Below are positions 21,053 to 31,262 of a stretch of 64,000 nucleotides of DNA, one piece after another. The notes beneath the pieces were generated by a model. That model searched no databases. It worked only from the letters and a program-made list of their open reading frames with translations, and was not told the DNA's origin. The translations under genes were made by a program, and so were the position numbers. The first letter of the stretch is position 1; each line of letters opens with the position of its first letter. The stretch is from Lineus longissimus (Eukaryota > Nemertea > Pilidiophora > Heteronemertea > Lineidae): the NCBI RefSeq assembly GCF_910592395.1, contig NC_088321.1, forward strand, positions 1,118,001-1,182,000, given 5' to 3'.

Positions 21053-21955
21053 AGTGATAAATGATTGTATGTTGACGCCACGTGAAGTATGAGCGAGATT
21101 AAGTTCTCCAACTACACTGAGTGCAAATATTTCAATAGAGTTGTTGTTTCACAGAAACTTTACCACAGCGGCTAGAAAAATCTTGTGAGCTGCATGTCTC
21201 TTACTGACACCGTCTCATTTAAGAAGGATTTATTAAGTCTATATCTTCTTGTTGTCTGTTGTAGCGGAAATAGAAACCTAGTGTCGACACATTAGTGCAT
21301 TATCGTTGACTCAGATTTCTAACTTCAGCGGACCAATTTTTAGCAGGGGATCCTTGATTCCCGTGGACACAGGTATACTTTCACCTCTTGTTACGACAGA
21401 AGCGTTCCTTGTACCCAGGCATGCCAGGAACTGCTAGGCGGCAAGGGTACATCACATATCACACGGAGTTCTTAACTGGACGTGGAGGGGGCAGGACTTT
21501 CATCTCAAGGGGGAAACATTTTCCTTTTTTCCCGAAATTTGTTACCTATATGGGACATTTTCTGCACCTCATGACCAGGTTGGCTCCAAAATGCCCTTCT
21601 GTTACATCTCATAGATATATCCAACAAGAATTGGGAAAACATATTGTATTTTGAGAGGTGACGCATGTCCTCTTGAAGAAACCCTGGGATTTGACCTCTC
21701 CGACTTGGAAAAGTAGGTCAAATCAGAATTCCTAACGATATGCGATGTAGTCCCTGACTCGTCATTGGACCCAAATGAACCATGAAAACAATTATCGAAA
21801 ACGAGTCTCCTAGAAGCAAGACAACACTTTAGGTTTTTGGCCCCCTGGTGGCCAAGTCGAGGATCAGATCGGGCCAAATTTCAGTGTCAAAGTTCACCTT
21901 ACCTTGGAGGTCATTAGTTCAAAGTTTCAAGTTAATAGCCCTCTCGGTTAGAGAA
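21053..21955. other. No gene seen between modules B and C
   Basis: Unique-looking sequence; short ORFs only. It has no match in the A-B junction, so it is either an insertion or the original flank. Confidence 0.5.
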
Positions 21956-22140
21956 CTTGAAACTGTTTTTGAAACAGGATACAGACGACAACAGATGACG
22001 GACACTGCGGGATCGTCCAGCCTCCGAAGATCCAAAGAAGATCAACGTCTCGTTTACCTTTAAGGAAACAATCCACCCAGACATAAAATCTATATCTGCT
22101 AAATATCCGTTGGAATCCCGGCTTAAGCCCATTCAACGGG

Positions 22141-22455
22141 CTTCTGAACGTCCAATGGATGCCAAAGCACAGGAAGAAACACGTATCATGGATCTTGCAA
22201 TTTGAATTTACCATGTCCAGGCACCATGCTTGTCCAGGCACCGTGCTTCTGAACGTCCAATGGATGCCAAAGCACAGGAAGAAACACGTATCATGGATCT
22301 TGCAATTTGAATTTACCATGTCCAAGCACCATGCTTGTCCAGGCACCGTGCTTCTGAACGTCCAATGGATGCCAAAGCACAGGAAGAAACGCATATTTTG
22401 GATCTTGCAATTTGAATACGATCAGTCATGTCCAAGCACCATGCGGAAGTGAAGA
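22141..22455. repeat. 105-bp triplication containing 17-bp units
   Basis: 'ctgaacgtccaatggatgcc' begins at 22144, 22249 and 22354. Each unit contains one or two 'ccaggcaccatgcttgt' blocks, the same 17-bp word as the large arrays. Modules A (6700-6790) and B carry a single version. Confidence 0.92.
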
Positions 22456-23416
22456 ATTGTAGGTCTCTTGCGGATGTATGGAGAGCGATATAAAAGAAGT
22501 ATTCCAGTTGTACTGATTGCAAATATTGGTCGTGGATATGGAGCATGGCGAGCAAGAAACGACACTTCGAAACCCGGAACTCTTGCCCAATGCATCATGG
22601 TGTTGCCCTCTCTAAATGACACCCAAACAAGTGAAAACGATTCATAGTCTCCCTCTCTCTTCACATCCAGAAATATTAATCTCCTGTTGACATGATCCCA
22701 TGTCCGATGATAGAGTATTCTTTTATTGAACTTCTGCGTGTGAATCGGTTTGTAGTTGCCTTCTTTGTAGTGAAATACAACTACTGATCTTTCACGTTGA
22801 ATATAGATAAAAATGGTTTCATTCGACCACAGTGCCTGGTGAGGAGGCCGGACCTGTTTTAATCTTGTTGATGGTACGGACGTTATCAACTTTGGATGAG
22901 TAAATGCAATATCTTGTTCGGAGCGATGGTCAATTTCAAATAGAATTAATTCGTAATCAGGCTGGTGGCGTTTGGGTGTTCTGCTGGTAAAGTGTTGAAA
23001 CCAGATCAGCACGTGACTCATGTCATCTGACATCACTGGGCTGCATCTTAAACCATTCATGCTGTAGTTCACAGCGACACGAGATACCAACCTTCCGCTA
23101 TAACTGTATAAATCTACAGACAACTTACTGTCGCGAGGTGAATGTAAACAGAACACAAGTAGGTATGTTTTAAGGCATAAAACATCGGTGACCCGTTCTT
23201 GAAGGTCGAAAAGATGTTTTTGTGTAGGAATTGAGCCTGGGTAATATGCAATCACGAAAGATGGAGGGTACATATATCCGATATGGCCACCACATGAATA
23301 TAAGAGAAAGAACTGTTGTTCAGGAGAGTAAACAGTACACAGTAAATTTCTCAGAGTGGGTTCTTTCTTCAGTCGAAACTTTCGTTGTAACCGAAACGTA
23401 GCGAATCTATTCGGAC
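22422..23416 (-). CDS. Gene C terminal exon: beta-propeller-like protein of unknown family
   Basis: The 995-nt exon begins after 'cttctcatcttag' (AG at 23417-23418) in phase 1 and stops at 22422, giving 331 codons. It opens 'GPNRFATFRLQRKFRLKK', well before the first ATG, which lies 50 codons in. Shared blocks: 'FFLLYSCGG', 'SFVIAYYPGSIPTQKHLFDL', 'FEIDHRSEQDIAFTHPKLIT', 'VVVFHYKEGNYKPIHTQKF'. Propeller-like as in A and B. The C-terminal 'MVLGHD' overlaps the 105-bp repeat, so the 3' coding end was shaped by that triplication. No known domain named; the call rests on three-way conservation of frame. Confidence 0.72.
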
Positions 23417-24262
23417 CTAAGATGAGAAGAACGCGAAGTTTGTTTACTAGTGACCTTCAGCACCGTCAAAACTTATCAGTTATTTGTATGGAAATACGTA
23501 TGCCGCATATTGGATACTTAAGTCAGACATAAAATGAGCTTCAGCCTCGATAACTCAGCCGTGCGCAACTTGTGAACAGTTAGATTGATAGACGGCAATG
23601 AAAACGCCTCTAATTTCTCCAAACAAAATTCACAAACGAAAGCATCTTCAACGAAAACTATATTATTTCTCAAACCGGATGGAAATATGATAGAAGACTT
23701 AATTTAGCTGCAAATGCAAGTTAAATTCGTCAATATCACACGTGTTGAGTACAGTTCTATTATGCGGTAAAACTTGTCGTCGAAAGTACACAAACTGATG
23801 ACGTCGTACGCAAAATCGATAGGGATTCGTTACACGGGCAGGAGATTCGACGGTGCTGAAAGTCTCTGGTATCGGATAGGGCTCCCTGTGGGATGTTTGG
23901 GATTGCTGCTCCTCGGAGGCCCGGAGACCTAGTAGTTTTGGCCGAGGTGATAAGACCTCCAAGATTGGGAGTAAAGGTGGCTGTTAGCCATTTTTGTTTG
24001 TCCCCTATTCGTCTGTAGCAAAACGTTTACACGTATATTATCATTGAACCATGAAATATATTTGGTCATGACTCCAATTGTGTAATTATACATGTATCAA
24101 TCTTCTTGAGTTCCAAACTTATAAATCAAACAACATTGATAACTCAACAATATGTGTGAGTCTATTGGTTACATTTATGTATATAAATGTACACAATTCA
24201 TTTCTAATCCATATGTACATGAATCTGAAAATGTTTGCGGTTGACCCATAGGAATTCTAGTT
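23417..24262. other. Module-C intron sequence
   Basis: 23740-24060 matches 14230-14570 of B and 24064-24130 matches 8338-8420 of A. It also holds an inverted pair 'cttcagcaccgtc' (23453) and 'gacggtgctgaaag' (23850), repeated at 13904 and 14327 in B. No exon. Confidence 0.5.
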
Positions 24263-24336
24263 CCGGTATTTCGTGCACTGCTATCGTCTCCTTCCGGCCC
24301 CTACCGATTCAACGAAGGAATGCACCGAAATACCGG
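24263..24336. repeat. Short inverted repeat (hairpin)
   Basis: 'ccggtatttcgtgca' at 24263 is answered by 'tgcaccgaaataccgg' ending at 24336, leaving a loop of about 43 bp. May be a small MITE; not seen elsewhere in the window. Confidence 0.7.
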
Positions 24337-24676
24337 GTACGTGTGGAGAAAGTGGCGGCGGCGACGGAAAGGGAAAATGAAAGGAATCAAAAAAAATAAA
24401 AAAGTCGTGACGAAAAAGGTCAATGTTGGTCTTTCTTCCGCCCCAAAGTTTACATTTGTTTTATTGTTAGCTTGATCCCAATAGCATGGTTTTGCATACA
24501 AAACTGGCTTCCAGCAGGAACGCAACTTCGCCGAACAAGGTCTTTGAAACTTCATTGAACTGAAATAAACAATGCGCTAGAACGGGAAGTGGTATCCTTC
24601 GACCTGCTCGAAGTTCACAAGCCGTGTCAAAAACTGCCTCGCAAGACGAGCGAAAGTCTTCAACAGATATCACGTT

Positions 24677-24973
24677 TAAAGTTTAGTTTAAAGTTTAGGG
24701 TTTATAGTCTGATATCAACTACGATATAGGTTAGCATCCGACTTTACACTTTAACCCCAGTCTGTCCTGAAACCTTTCAGTAGACCACAGATGAGCTGCT
24801 CAACCAGCGCTATAATCTGTGCATTTCTGACCGGTACCCATTTATACACCTGGGTGCAGAGAGGCAAGTAAGACAGAGAGACCAGCCTACAGTCTCACGC
24901 CGACAGTGGGGATCGAACCCGGGACCTATTGACCGCTGGTCGAGAGTCCAAGCCACTACACCACAGCGGCTCC
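24677..24973 (-). mobile_element. tRNA-derived SINE inserted in module C
   Basis: On the minus strand the head starts 'ggagccgctgtggtgtagtg' (A box 'tggtgtagtggc'), with B box 'gggttcgatcc' at 24910-24920. The body contains 'caggtgtataaatgggtacc', a block seen in many invertebrate SINEs, and the end has a 'ctttaaacta' tail. Module B has the empty site near 18025. It is not a functional tRNA gene: the head runs into a long body and has no clean 3' end. Confidence 0.88.
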
Positions 24974-25251
24974 TAATTATGTTATTGCGACACTACTAGT
25001 GGTAGCGCATGGTGTCGAGCAGAGGAACTATCCTCCTGGCTAAGTACATCACACGTCCAATTGTCCCTTTAAGGGGTAAGTTAATAGTATGTTTAAGGTA
25101 GGTTTATGGCCCTTGCACACTTGTGCCTCATGCGATGCAGTTTTACGATACGAATGATGATACGATTTGACGCTTGCGGATTCAACTACGAAAAGGTCCA
25201 TTTGTCAGTCGGGTCACCGACGATATATTATGATAACGTTTTGGTCCGTAC

Positions 25252-25544
25252 CTCCACCTACCTTCTCCATCCAGATGTCCGCTCCCTTTTTGTTTGAGTT
25301 TTGACCCGCTGCATCCTCATGATGTGATGAGTGTATTATGCAAGTGGCTTGCACTTTGTATTCAACACTAAAACCCACCACACGTCTTCTCGAGGTGAAT
25401 ATGATAGAGCACTGTAGTAGAGATCTCGTCAAAGATGCCTCATTCGTGGTAAGGGAGCCTTCCCAATGTACTCGCTCAAAGATTCTTAAAGAATTGACTC
25501 TATGGAGTGATGAAGAATACGCTGCCATGTGTATGCATAATGCA
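25252..25544 (-). CDS. Gene C PAN/Apple-like exon (293 nt)
   Basis: Acceptor 'tgatcagcag' and donor GGAG/GTACGG; phase 2 in, phase 1 out with a final G. Reads 'FERVHWEGSLTTNEASLTRS', 'LLQC', 'VVGFSVEYKVQATC', 'ADIWMEK'. The outer cysteine pair is kept and the inner pair missing, as in A and B. Length differs from the others by whole codons only. The donor GTACGG is weaker than the GTAAGG of A and B. The terminal exon at 23416 joins in phase (G+GT, Gly). Confidence 0.62.
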
Positions 25545-25853
25545 CTGCTGATCAGTGGAAACACGTGGTGAGCCATAGTCTAATGGAAGGATGGTCATAT
25601 GATGTCTCTGATTATTTCAACATTGCTAAGGTTCAGAAAAGCTGTGGATATTTCTTCATTAAAGACTCAGCGAAGTTACTTTAAAAAACTGGACTTGTAT
25701 TTATAAGAACTTGCGTCATATTAAGTATATAGTTTCCATAAAAAAACATGGCACAAAAAGGAGAAAAAAAATCAAAATCTTACTAAATTATCACGCTATT
25801 CCGATGTTGACTCCGATTTGACCCGAGTTAGCCCTCCTTGAGTCAATCGTATT

Positions 25854-25950
25854 CTAAATTAGTGCTGCGAAGCGCGATAGACATCCTGTCCGCGATTGGG
25901 GAGAAGTGTTGCACCTTCGTAGGTCTCGAGAGCAGTTTGTCAATATACGC
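25854..25950 (-). CDS. Conserved short coding-like segment of module C
   Basis: The frame reads 'KRILTNCSRDLRRCNTSPQS' then 'RTGCLSRFAALI' and a TAG at 25854. Same frame as the segments at 11624 and 19910. No ATG in this copy, so if coding it is an internal exon or dead. Confidence 0.3.
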
Positions 25951-26114
25951 TTTAGCGTGTTAAAATCGTTGAAAGCAAAGATGTTTTTTAACCACGATCC
26001 GAATCGATCGATATCGATTGTACTTTACTCATAGTTAATTTCGATCAATACAATTATCACTGCCTTTTTTCTTTAAACTTGATGAATGGTGCAACAAATA
26101 CATACAGGGTGTTG

Positions 26115-26392
26115 ATAATAGTCCAGGCGCCATGCATGTACAGATACTATGCATGTCCAGGCACCATGCATGTCCAGGCACCATGCATGTCCAGGCACCA
26201 TGCATGTCCAGGCACCATGCATGTCCAGGCACCATGCATGTCCAGGCACCATGCATGTCCAGGCACCATGCATGTCCAGGCACCATGCATGTCCAGGCAC
26301 CATGCATGTCCAGTCACCATGCATGTCCAGGCACCATGCATGTCCAGGCACCATGCATGCCCAGGCACCATGCTTGTCCAGGCACCATTCAA
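26115..26392. repeat. 17-bp tandem array of module C, about 16 units
   Basis: Nearly perfect copies of 'caggcaccatgcatgtc', more uniform than the arrays of A and B, so probably the most recently homogenised. Again preceded by 'tacatacagggtgttgataa'. Six-frame ORFs here are artefacts. Confidence 0.95.
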
Positions 26393-29300
26393 CAGATCTC
26401 CACGCAGAGATAGATCCAGTACGAAAAGACGATCAAGCACGTCCCTTCACCCTGTGGTAGTCATAAATGATTCGAGGTTCTCTGTGGATGCTGGTTGAGC
26501 GAGACAAGAGCATACCGATCGAACTGAACGCAAACACTGGCGCTGGTCTTGGCGTTCATAAAAACTTCACTAAAACTACCCGCAAAATAGTTTGCTAGAC
26601 ACAGTTGACTATTAGTGTCTGAAAGCTAATTTCTACCCCTCCTTCTCTCTTTTCATTACTCCTACCGTGACCTCGTCAACGAAAGAAGGTAAGTTTTTAA
26701 TCATAATCAATTATTGATTAATCAGACATCAATTAATTTGTTAATCAACTCATTAGTTATATTTGTTATTGTGGTATTTTTGTCTGAATTTTCCGCTAGA
26801 AAACGTATCTATTCTCATCGGTTGATTTTGAAAAAGGCAACACGCTTTGTAGGGTCTTAAGAACTCGCCACTACGACCTTCACAAACGGAGGTCCTCAAA
26901 GTCCAGCAGTAGTAGTCGGCACTAAAGCCGAAAGCACCGCCATGTGGCAGCTTATCGAAGCGACACCAATAGCTCAAGTACCACGCCAACCTCCGCCATG
27001 TCGTCAGGGAAATACTGTTGGACAGTTTGAAGTTGGTTTAAGGGATCGATACCGAGCTGAAAGTACTGGTTGTCTTACTAAAACTGCTAGAGCGGAGCTA
27101 ATGTCGACAAAACAGCGGCATTGCTGCGGTTGTGGCGAACATTTTAGCTCAAACTGAAATGAAAATGCACTCGAATACCTCGTTTTATCTACTGCCTCCC
27201 ATAGCTAAAAAAAAACATTAAAAACACTACATGCAAATGGTCTCTTTCATTCGCGAAACAGACAGGGTCCGAAGGTACTTAAACATGTATGGAACGTTGT
27301 TGAGATTACCGAAGAAACCTTTCATAAATTCAAATGCATTTTTATTGCATAAAATCACCATCCGTTGTTTTAATGTTCGTCAGAACAAAGAGATGACCTG
27401 TACTGCTACTAGCAAATTTTCCCAACCATTTTATTTTCGCGATTTCGCAAATATCATCGATTCTAAAAAAATGCGATTTTTATATTTTTGTGAATTGCGA
27501 CTTTGCTTGAAAACTAAATGTTGACGATTTTTATTTTTACGGATCTTGTGATGGTTCGCGAGTTATCCGCGAAAAAAAGACCCCCGCGAAAATGTTGGCC
27601 GCTTACAGTATTTTGCCATACGTCACCTTGTCGGAGATTCGTGAAGCTGTATTTACAGTTAAATTTACAATTTAAATACAATGCATTTTTCCCTCTGGCG
27701 ATACATTTTTCGTATCAAATGAAAACTTGAAGATTTGATTCCAAAACTCATTAAAAACTCGCTTTGCGAGAAGCGTCATGATTCCAATCTCCCGGCGATG
27801 ACTTTTGCTGCAAAAAGTCTGTTAGTGCCATTTTATTTTGAATTGCAAATCAAGGCACATGCCACGTAACGCTGAGAAGCCTCTTAGATTTGATTCTAAA
27901 AACTGCACGGAATGATGAAAGATATCTTTAAAAAAAACAACTGATTGTAAAAAAATATGAGTTGTACTTCTGGCGTATATTCTCTTGTTACTTCTGACGT
28001 GGTTCCTTTTATCTGGGTCAAGGCAGCTTAAAGACCACACCAAGTTAGAAACAAGTGTAGATTATTGTCTCATCTTCAATTTTCGTCACTGGCAGGTGCT
28101 GCCATCTGAGCTAAGGAATTAGAACTAGGCATTTGCCTAAAATTAAAAATCACGCCCGTTTTTAGGGCGGGGGACGATTTACAGCTGGAACCCCTGAACC
28201 AGCTCCCGCAGATCCGTCATCCATCAAGTCAAAGAAAGCATGACCCTGGTTTAATCTGCGAGTTATCTTACTAACATACGAATTCCACTGGCATTTCTCC
28301 CGTGGGTACGTCGTCTGTGCGTATGATGTAGTACGAGTGATTCACGGTAGGGGAGCTAGGGAGGGCTCAGTACACAACCTGCTATAGGGTCCGTGTACAT
28401 TTTGTATACATACATTTTCGTGATTTAAAAAAGGTTCAATGCTTGGCTTTTCATCAAACTTAGCAGAAGTGTAGTCCTGTATCTTGTCAATGTCATAAGT
28501 GAATTTGAGTTCCAATGATTCGAAATTGTTTTATCATTTTGATTAGCGTTTTCATGAGACTTGTCAGAATATGACACAATACGCGGCCGCGTTTACTGCC
28601 TGTGAGAGAATATCCTTCCGACCCCGTAAAATCTAAAAAGAGTTCCTATTTCAAAATCGACCTGAAGTATGTTATCTGACATTATTCAAGATAAAAAAGC
28701 CCGAAAGGATGTTTGCAAACCAAATAACTAGCATTCCAGGCGGCATGACTGGGCTTTTTAACTGCATGACTGGTCTATAAATATTTCCTCAGTCTCTGAC
28801 AAGTATTCAGCCGCAGAAAAGTCCGAGAAATCAGAGGAAATGTCAAAAGATTCGCAGCTCGATTGCACAGAAACTTCGCTGTCCGCCATGTTTAAAATCA
28901 GCTGTTGACCTTCTGTGACGTCACAGGGTATCTGGGGGCAATATCAGGATTTAATGTTTTTTTCTTGCGTGGGGTTTTTCAAAATCGTGTTTTGTGATAA
29001 ATTGGCTGGGGGAAATTATATGAATTTGTTCATGTTGTTTATTTATAAGGTACTAAGTTAAATTGGCAAGATATAAAGAGGGTCCGGATTATTCCTTTAA
29101 CATCATTTCCATGCCCCACTGAACAGATTATATTTATCTCAGCCGTATTCTGGTAGCCTCGCTACACCAAACCACAAGTGTTCTTTGGCTACACTTGAAG
29201 AAATTGGATATTAGGAATTGCGTGAGAGAGAAAACTCTTCAAAATGCTACAAAAATATCATATCAGCGCTATCGGCAAATTCAGTCATAAGATCCGTCGA

Positions 29301-29480
29301 TGATGAAATTCCGCTGCCATTTTATATCAAAATGCATATTTAAGGGCCATTGCTGCTCTAGGAAGCACTCATTGTTGACTGATCCTTTTGGGAAAATTCC
29401 CCGCATTTGAATTAACCAATAAGAACGGAAGCTAAACATTTTGTATCGGCGAGTTGTTGAGACTTTTTAGCCACTAAAAT
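26393..29480. other. No gene called; several old repeats
   Basis: 27420-27625 is a degenerate 'cgcgaaaa' repeat. 28352-28670 is paired with 58250-58720 and carries the empty site of a MITE. A 71-codon ORF at 26942 (+) has a good 'gccgccATGTGG' start context but no other support. The minus-strand ORF over 26753-26989 is likewise unrecognised. Confidence 0.45.
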
Positions 29481-29958
29481 ACAAGGGAAAGGACATCACA
29501 TGATCTTTTTTTACAATACAAGGGAAAGGACAATACAAGGGAAAGGACAATACAAGGGAAAGGACAATACAAGGGAAAGGACAATACAAGGAAAAGGACA
29601 ATACAAGGGAAAGGACAATACAAGGGAAAGGACAATACAAGGGAAAGGACAATACAAGGGAAAGGACAATACAAGGGAAAGGACAATACAAGGGAAAGGA
29701 CAATACAAGGGAAAGGACAATGCAAGGGAAAGGACAATACAAGGGAAAGGACAATACAAGGGAAAGGACAATACAAGGGAAAGGACAATACAAGGGAAAG
29801 AACAATACAAGGGAAAGGACAATACAAGGGAAAGGACAATACAAGGGAAAGGACAATACAAGGGAAAAGGACAATACAAGGGAAAGGACAATACAAGGGA
29901 AAGGACAATACAAGGGAAAGGACAATACAAGGGAAAGGACATCACATGATCTTTTTTT
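29481..29958. repeat. 17-bp array (unit acaagggaaaggacaat), about 26 units, bounded by 32-bp direct repeats
   Basis: The unit repeats with almost no variation. One unit has an extra A (near 29866), shifting the phase. The same 32 bp ('acaagggaaaggacatcaca' plus 'tgatcttttttt') occurs at both ends (29481-29512 and 29927-29958). All six frames read through, giving spurious ORFs of 144-167 codons. Purine-rich on the plus strand. Confidence 0.96.
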
Positions 29959-31214
29959 CAGCATGAACATTTTTTTTTCAGGAAATATCTCGATCGATGG
30001 ACTTAATATCTCGAGTGATCGAAATAAATAAAATAATGTGATGTCCTTACATAGAACGCCAATTCCTACTTATAGGCTGAGTCTGTTCATTCAAAAACTT
30101 GAAATATGCAATTTATGTGAAATTGAAGATTTTCCAGTCATGAAAATACGAATTGAACATACGTTCAAAAATGCTACATCGATATACAAAGGCGTCTAAA
30201 ACACCGAGCGGTAATCGTTCAAGAATCCATCGCCATGTTTCATCTTTGCTCAGTTTTACGCCTCGTGAAATACAAATCCTTGTTGAAATTAAGCTGAAAT
30301 CGACGCGCCTTAGGGGGATGTACGAGGATCAACAAGAGGAAGTCAACTGGAAAAGGAAATTCTGTTTGTGTTTCATTTCCTGTACTGCGCGTGAGATGAG
30401 AGTAAATTTAAGAGGTTTTTTAACAGCATTTTAATGGGTATTTTTGATTCTCGATTCTACATTTATTTCACATCTGCTATCGCTCACAGGTTCTCAAATT
30501 TCAATCAAGATACACGAACGACTACCTTTCCAGAATGCAAAACGCCCCGAAAACGAGCGATTTAAATCACAGCGACCTGCGATCATGATTGCGTGCGATA
30601 AAAATCGCTCGTTTGCGTTTGTCATCGCAGATGTCTGCGACAAGATTCAGTTATCGGTGCCACCAATATCAAACCACGCTACGACCAGTTTTACCCAGAT
30701 TGATGCGAGAGACTTTTATCGGACATAGCAGCGATCATAATGGTATGTCGCAGTGGCGATACCATTCGCAGCCTCATCACGAAATCTCCAAATCCAAGCG
30801 AGTTTTCCTTCATTTTATACCGCAGATAATGTATCAAAGAACCTTCTAAATTACTATCTTTGCTCAATTTCACGCTTCGTGAAATGTTTATTCCGTATCG
30901 AAGCTAAATTGGAAGACGACCCGCCTGAGGGTTCGGTGTCTACGTTAGCGTTATTGCCTCGTTCAAGTGATCCCGCCTGAGAAATCCAGCAAATCATACT
31001 GAAATTGTAGAGGACGAATGCCATTTTCTGCTTCAGTGGTGATGACATTTCAATGGGTATAGGTGTACGCGTTGACGTGTTTAATCACGATGAAGGCATC
31101 TTACAAATATTTTCGAATAATCTTTGATAGAGCCTTTTTTATAACCGTTCACAGTTAATAGAAGGATAGAACTAGATGAAAAATGCTTATTATGGCTAAT
31201 CATGCCAACATTAA
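29959..31214. other. No gene called; hairpin-bearing repeat at 30546-30780
   Basis: A perfect 13-bp inverted pair 'aaacgagcgattt' (30551) and 'aaatcgctcgttt' (30602) sits in a segment related to 40600-40770. Short ORFs only. Confidence 0.5.
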
Positions 31215-31262
31215 CCCCACGAAACCGGTTTCGTGGGGGTTGATGGGTCTTAATCTGCAAGG
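31205..31262. repeat. Perfect 24-bp palindrome joining two copies of a dispersed motif
   Basis: 31215-31238 is 'ccccacgaaacc' followed by its exact reverse complement. Each half continues as the motif 'atcgacccccacgaaac' found at 46845, 61812 and 63670 (+) and at 33415 and 55590 (-). Confidence 0.85.

Larger units (their letters stand above)
21956..26392 (-). repeat. Segmental duplication, module C
   Basis: Same block order as A and B but shorter (4.4 kb). It lacks the optional exon and most of the region between the PAN-like exon and the conserved 5' segment. C-specific material: the 105-bp triplication (22141-22455) and a SINE (24677-24973). Confidence 0.85.

Noticed and set aside
24899-24973. 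tRNA gene on the minus strand
   Set aside because: A and B boxes are present, but the sequence continues into a SINE body and tail and the cloverleaf end is not clean.
29467-30031. ORFs of 103-167 codons ('GKGQYKGKDNTRERTIQ' type) at 29.5 kb
   Set aside because: Product of a second 17-bp repeat open in all frames.
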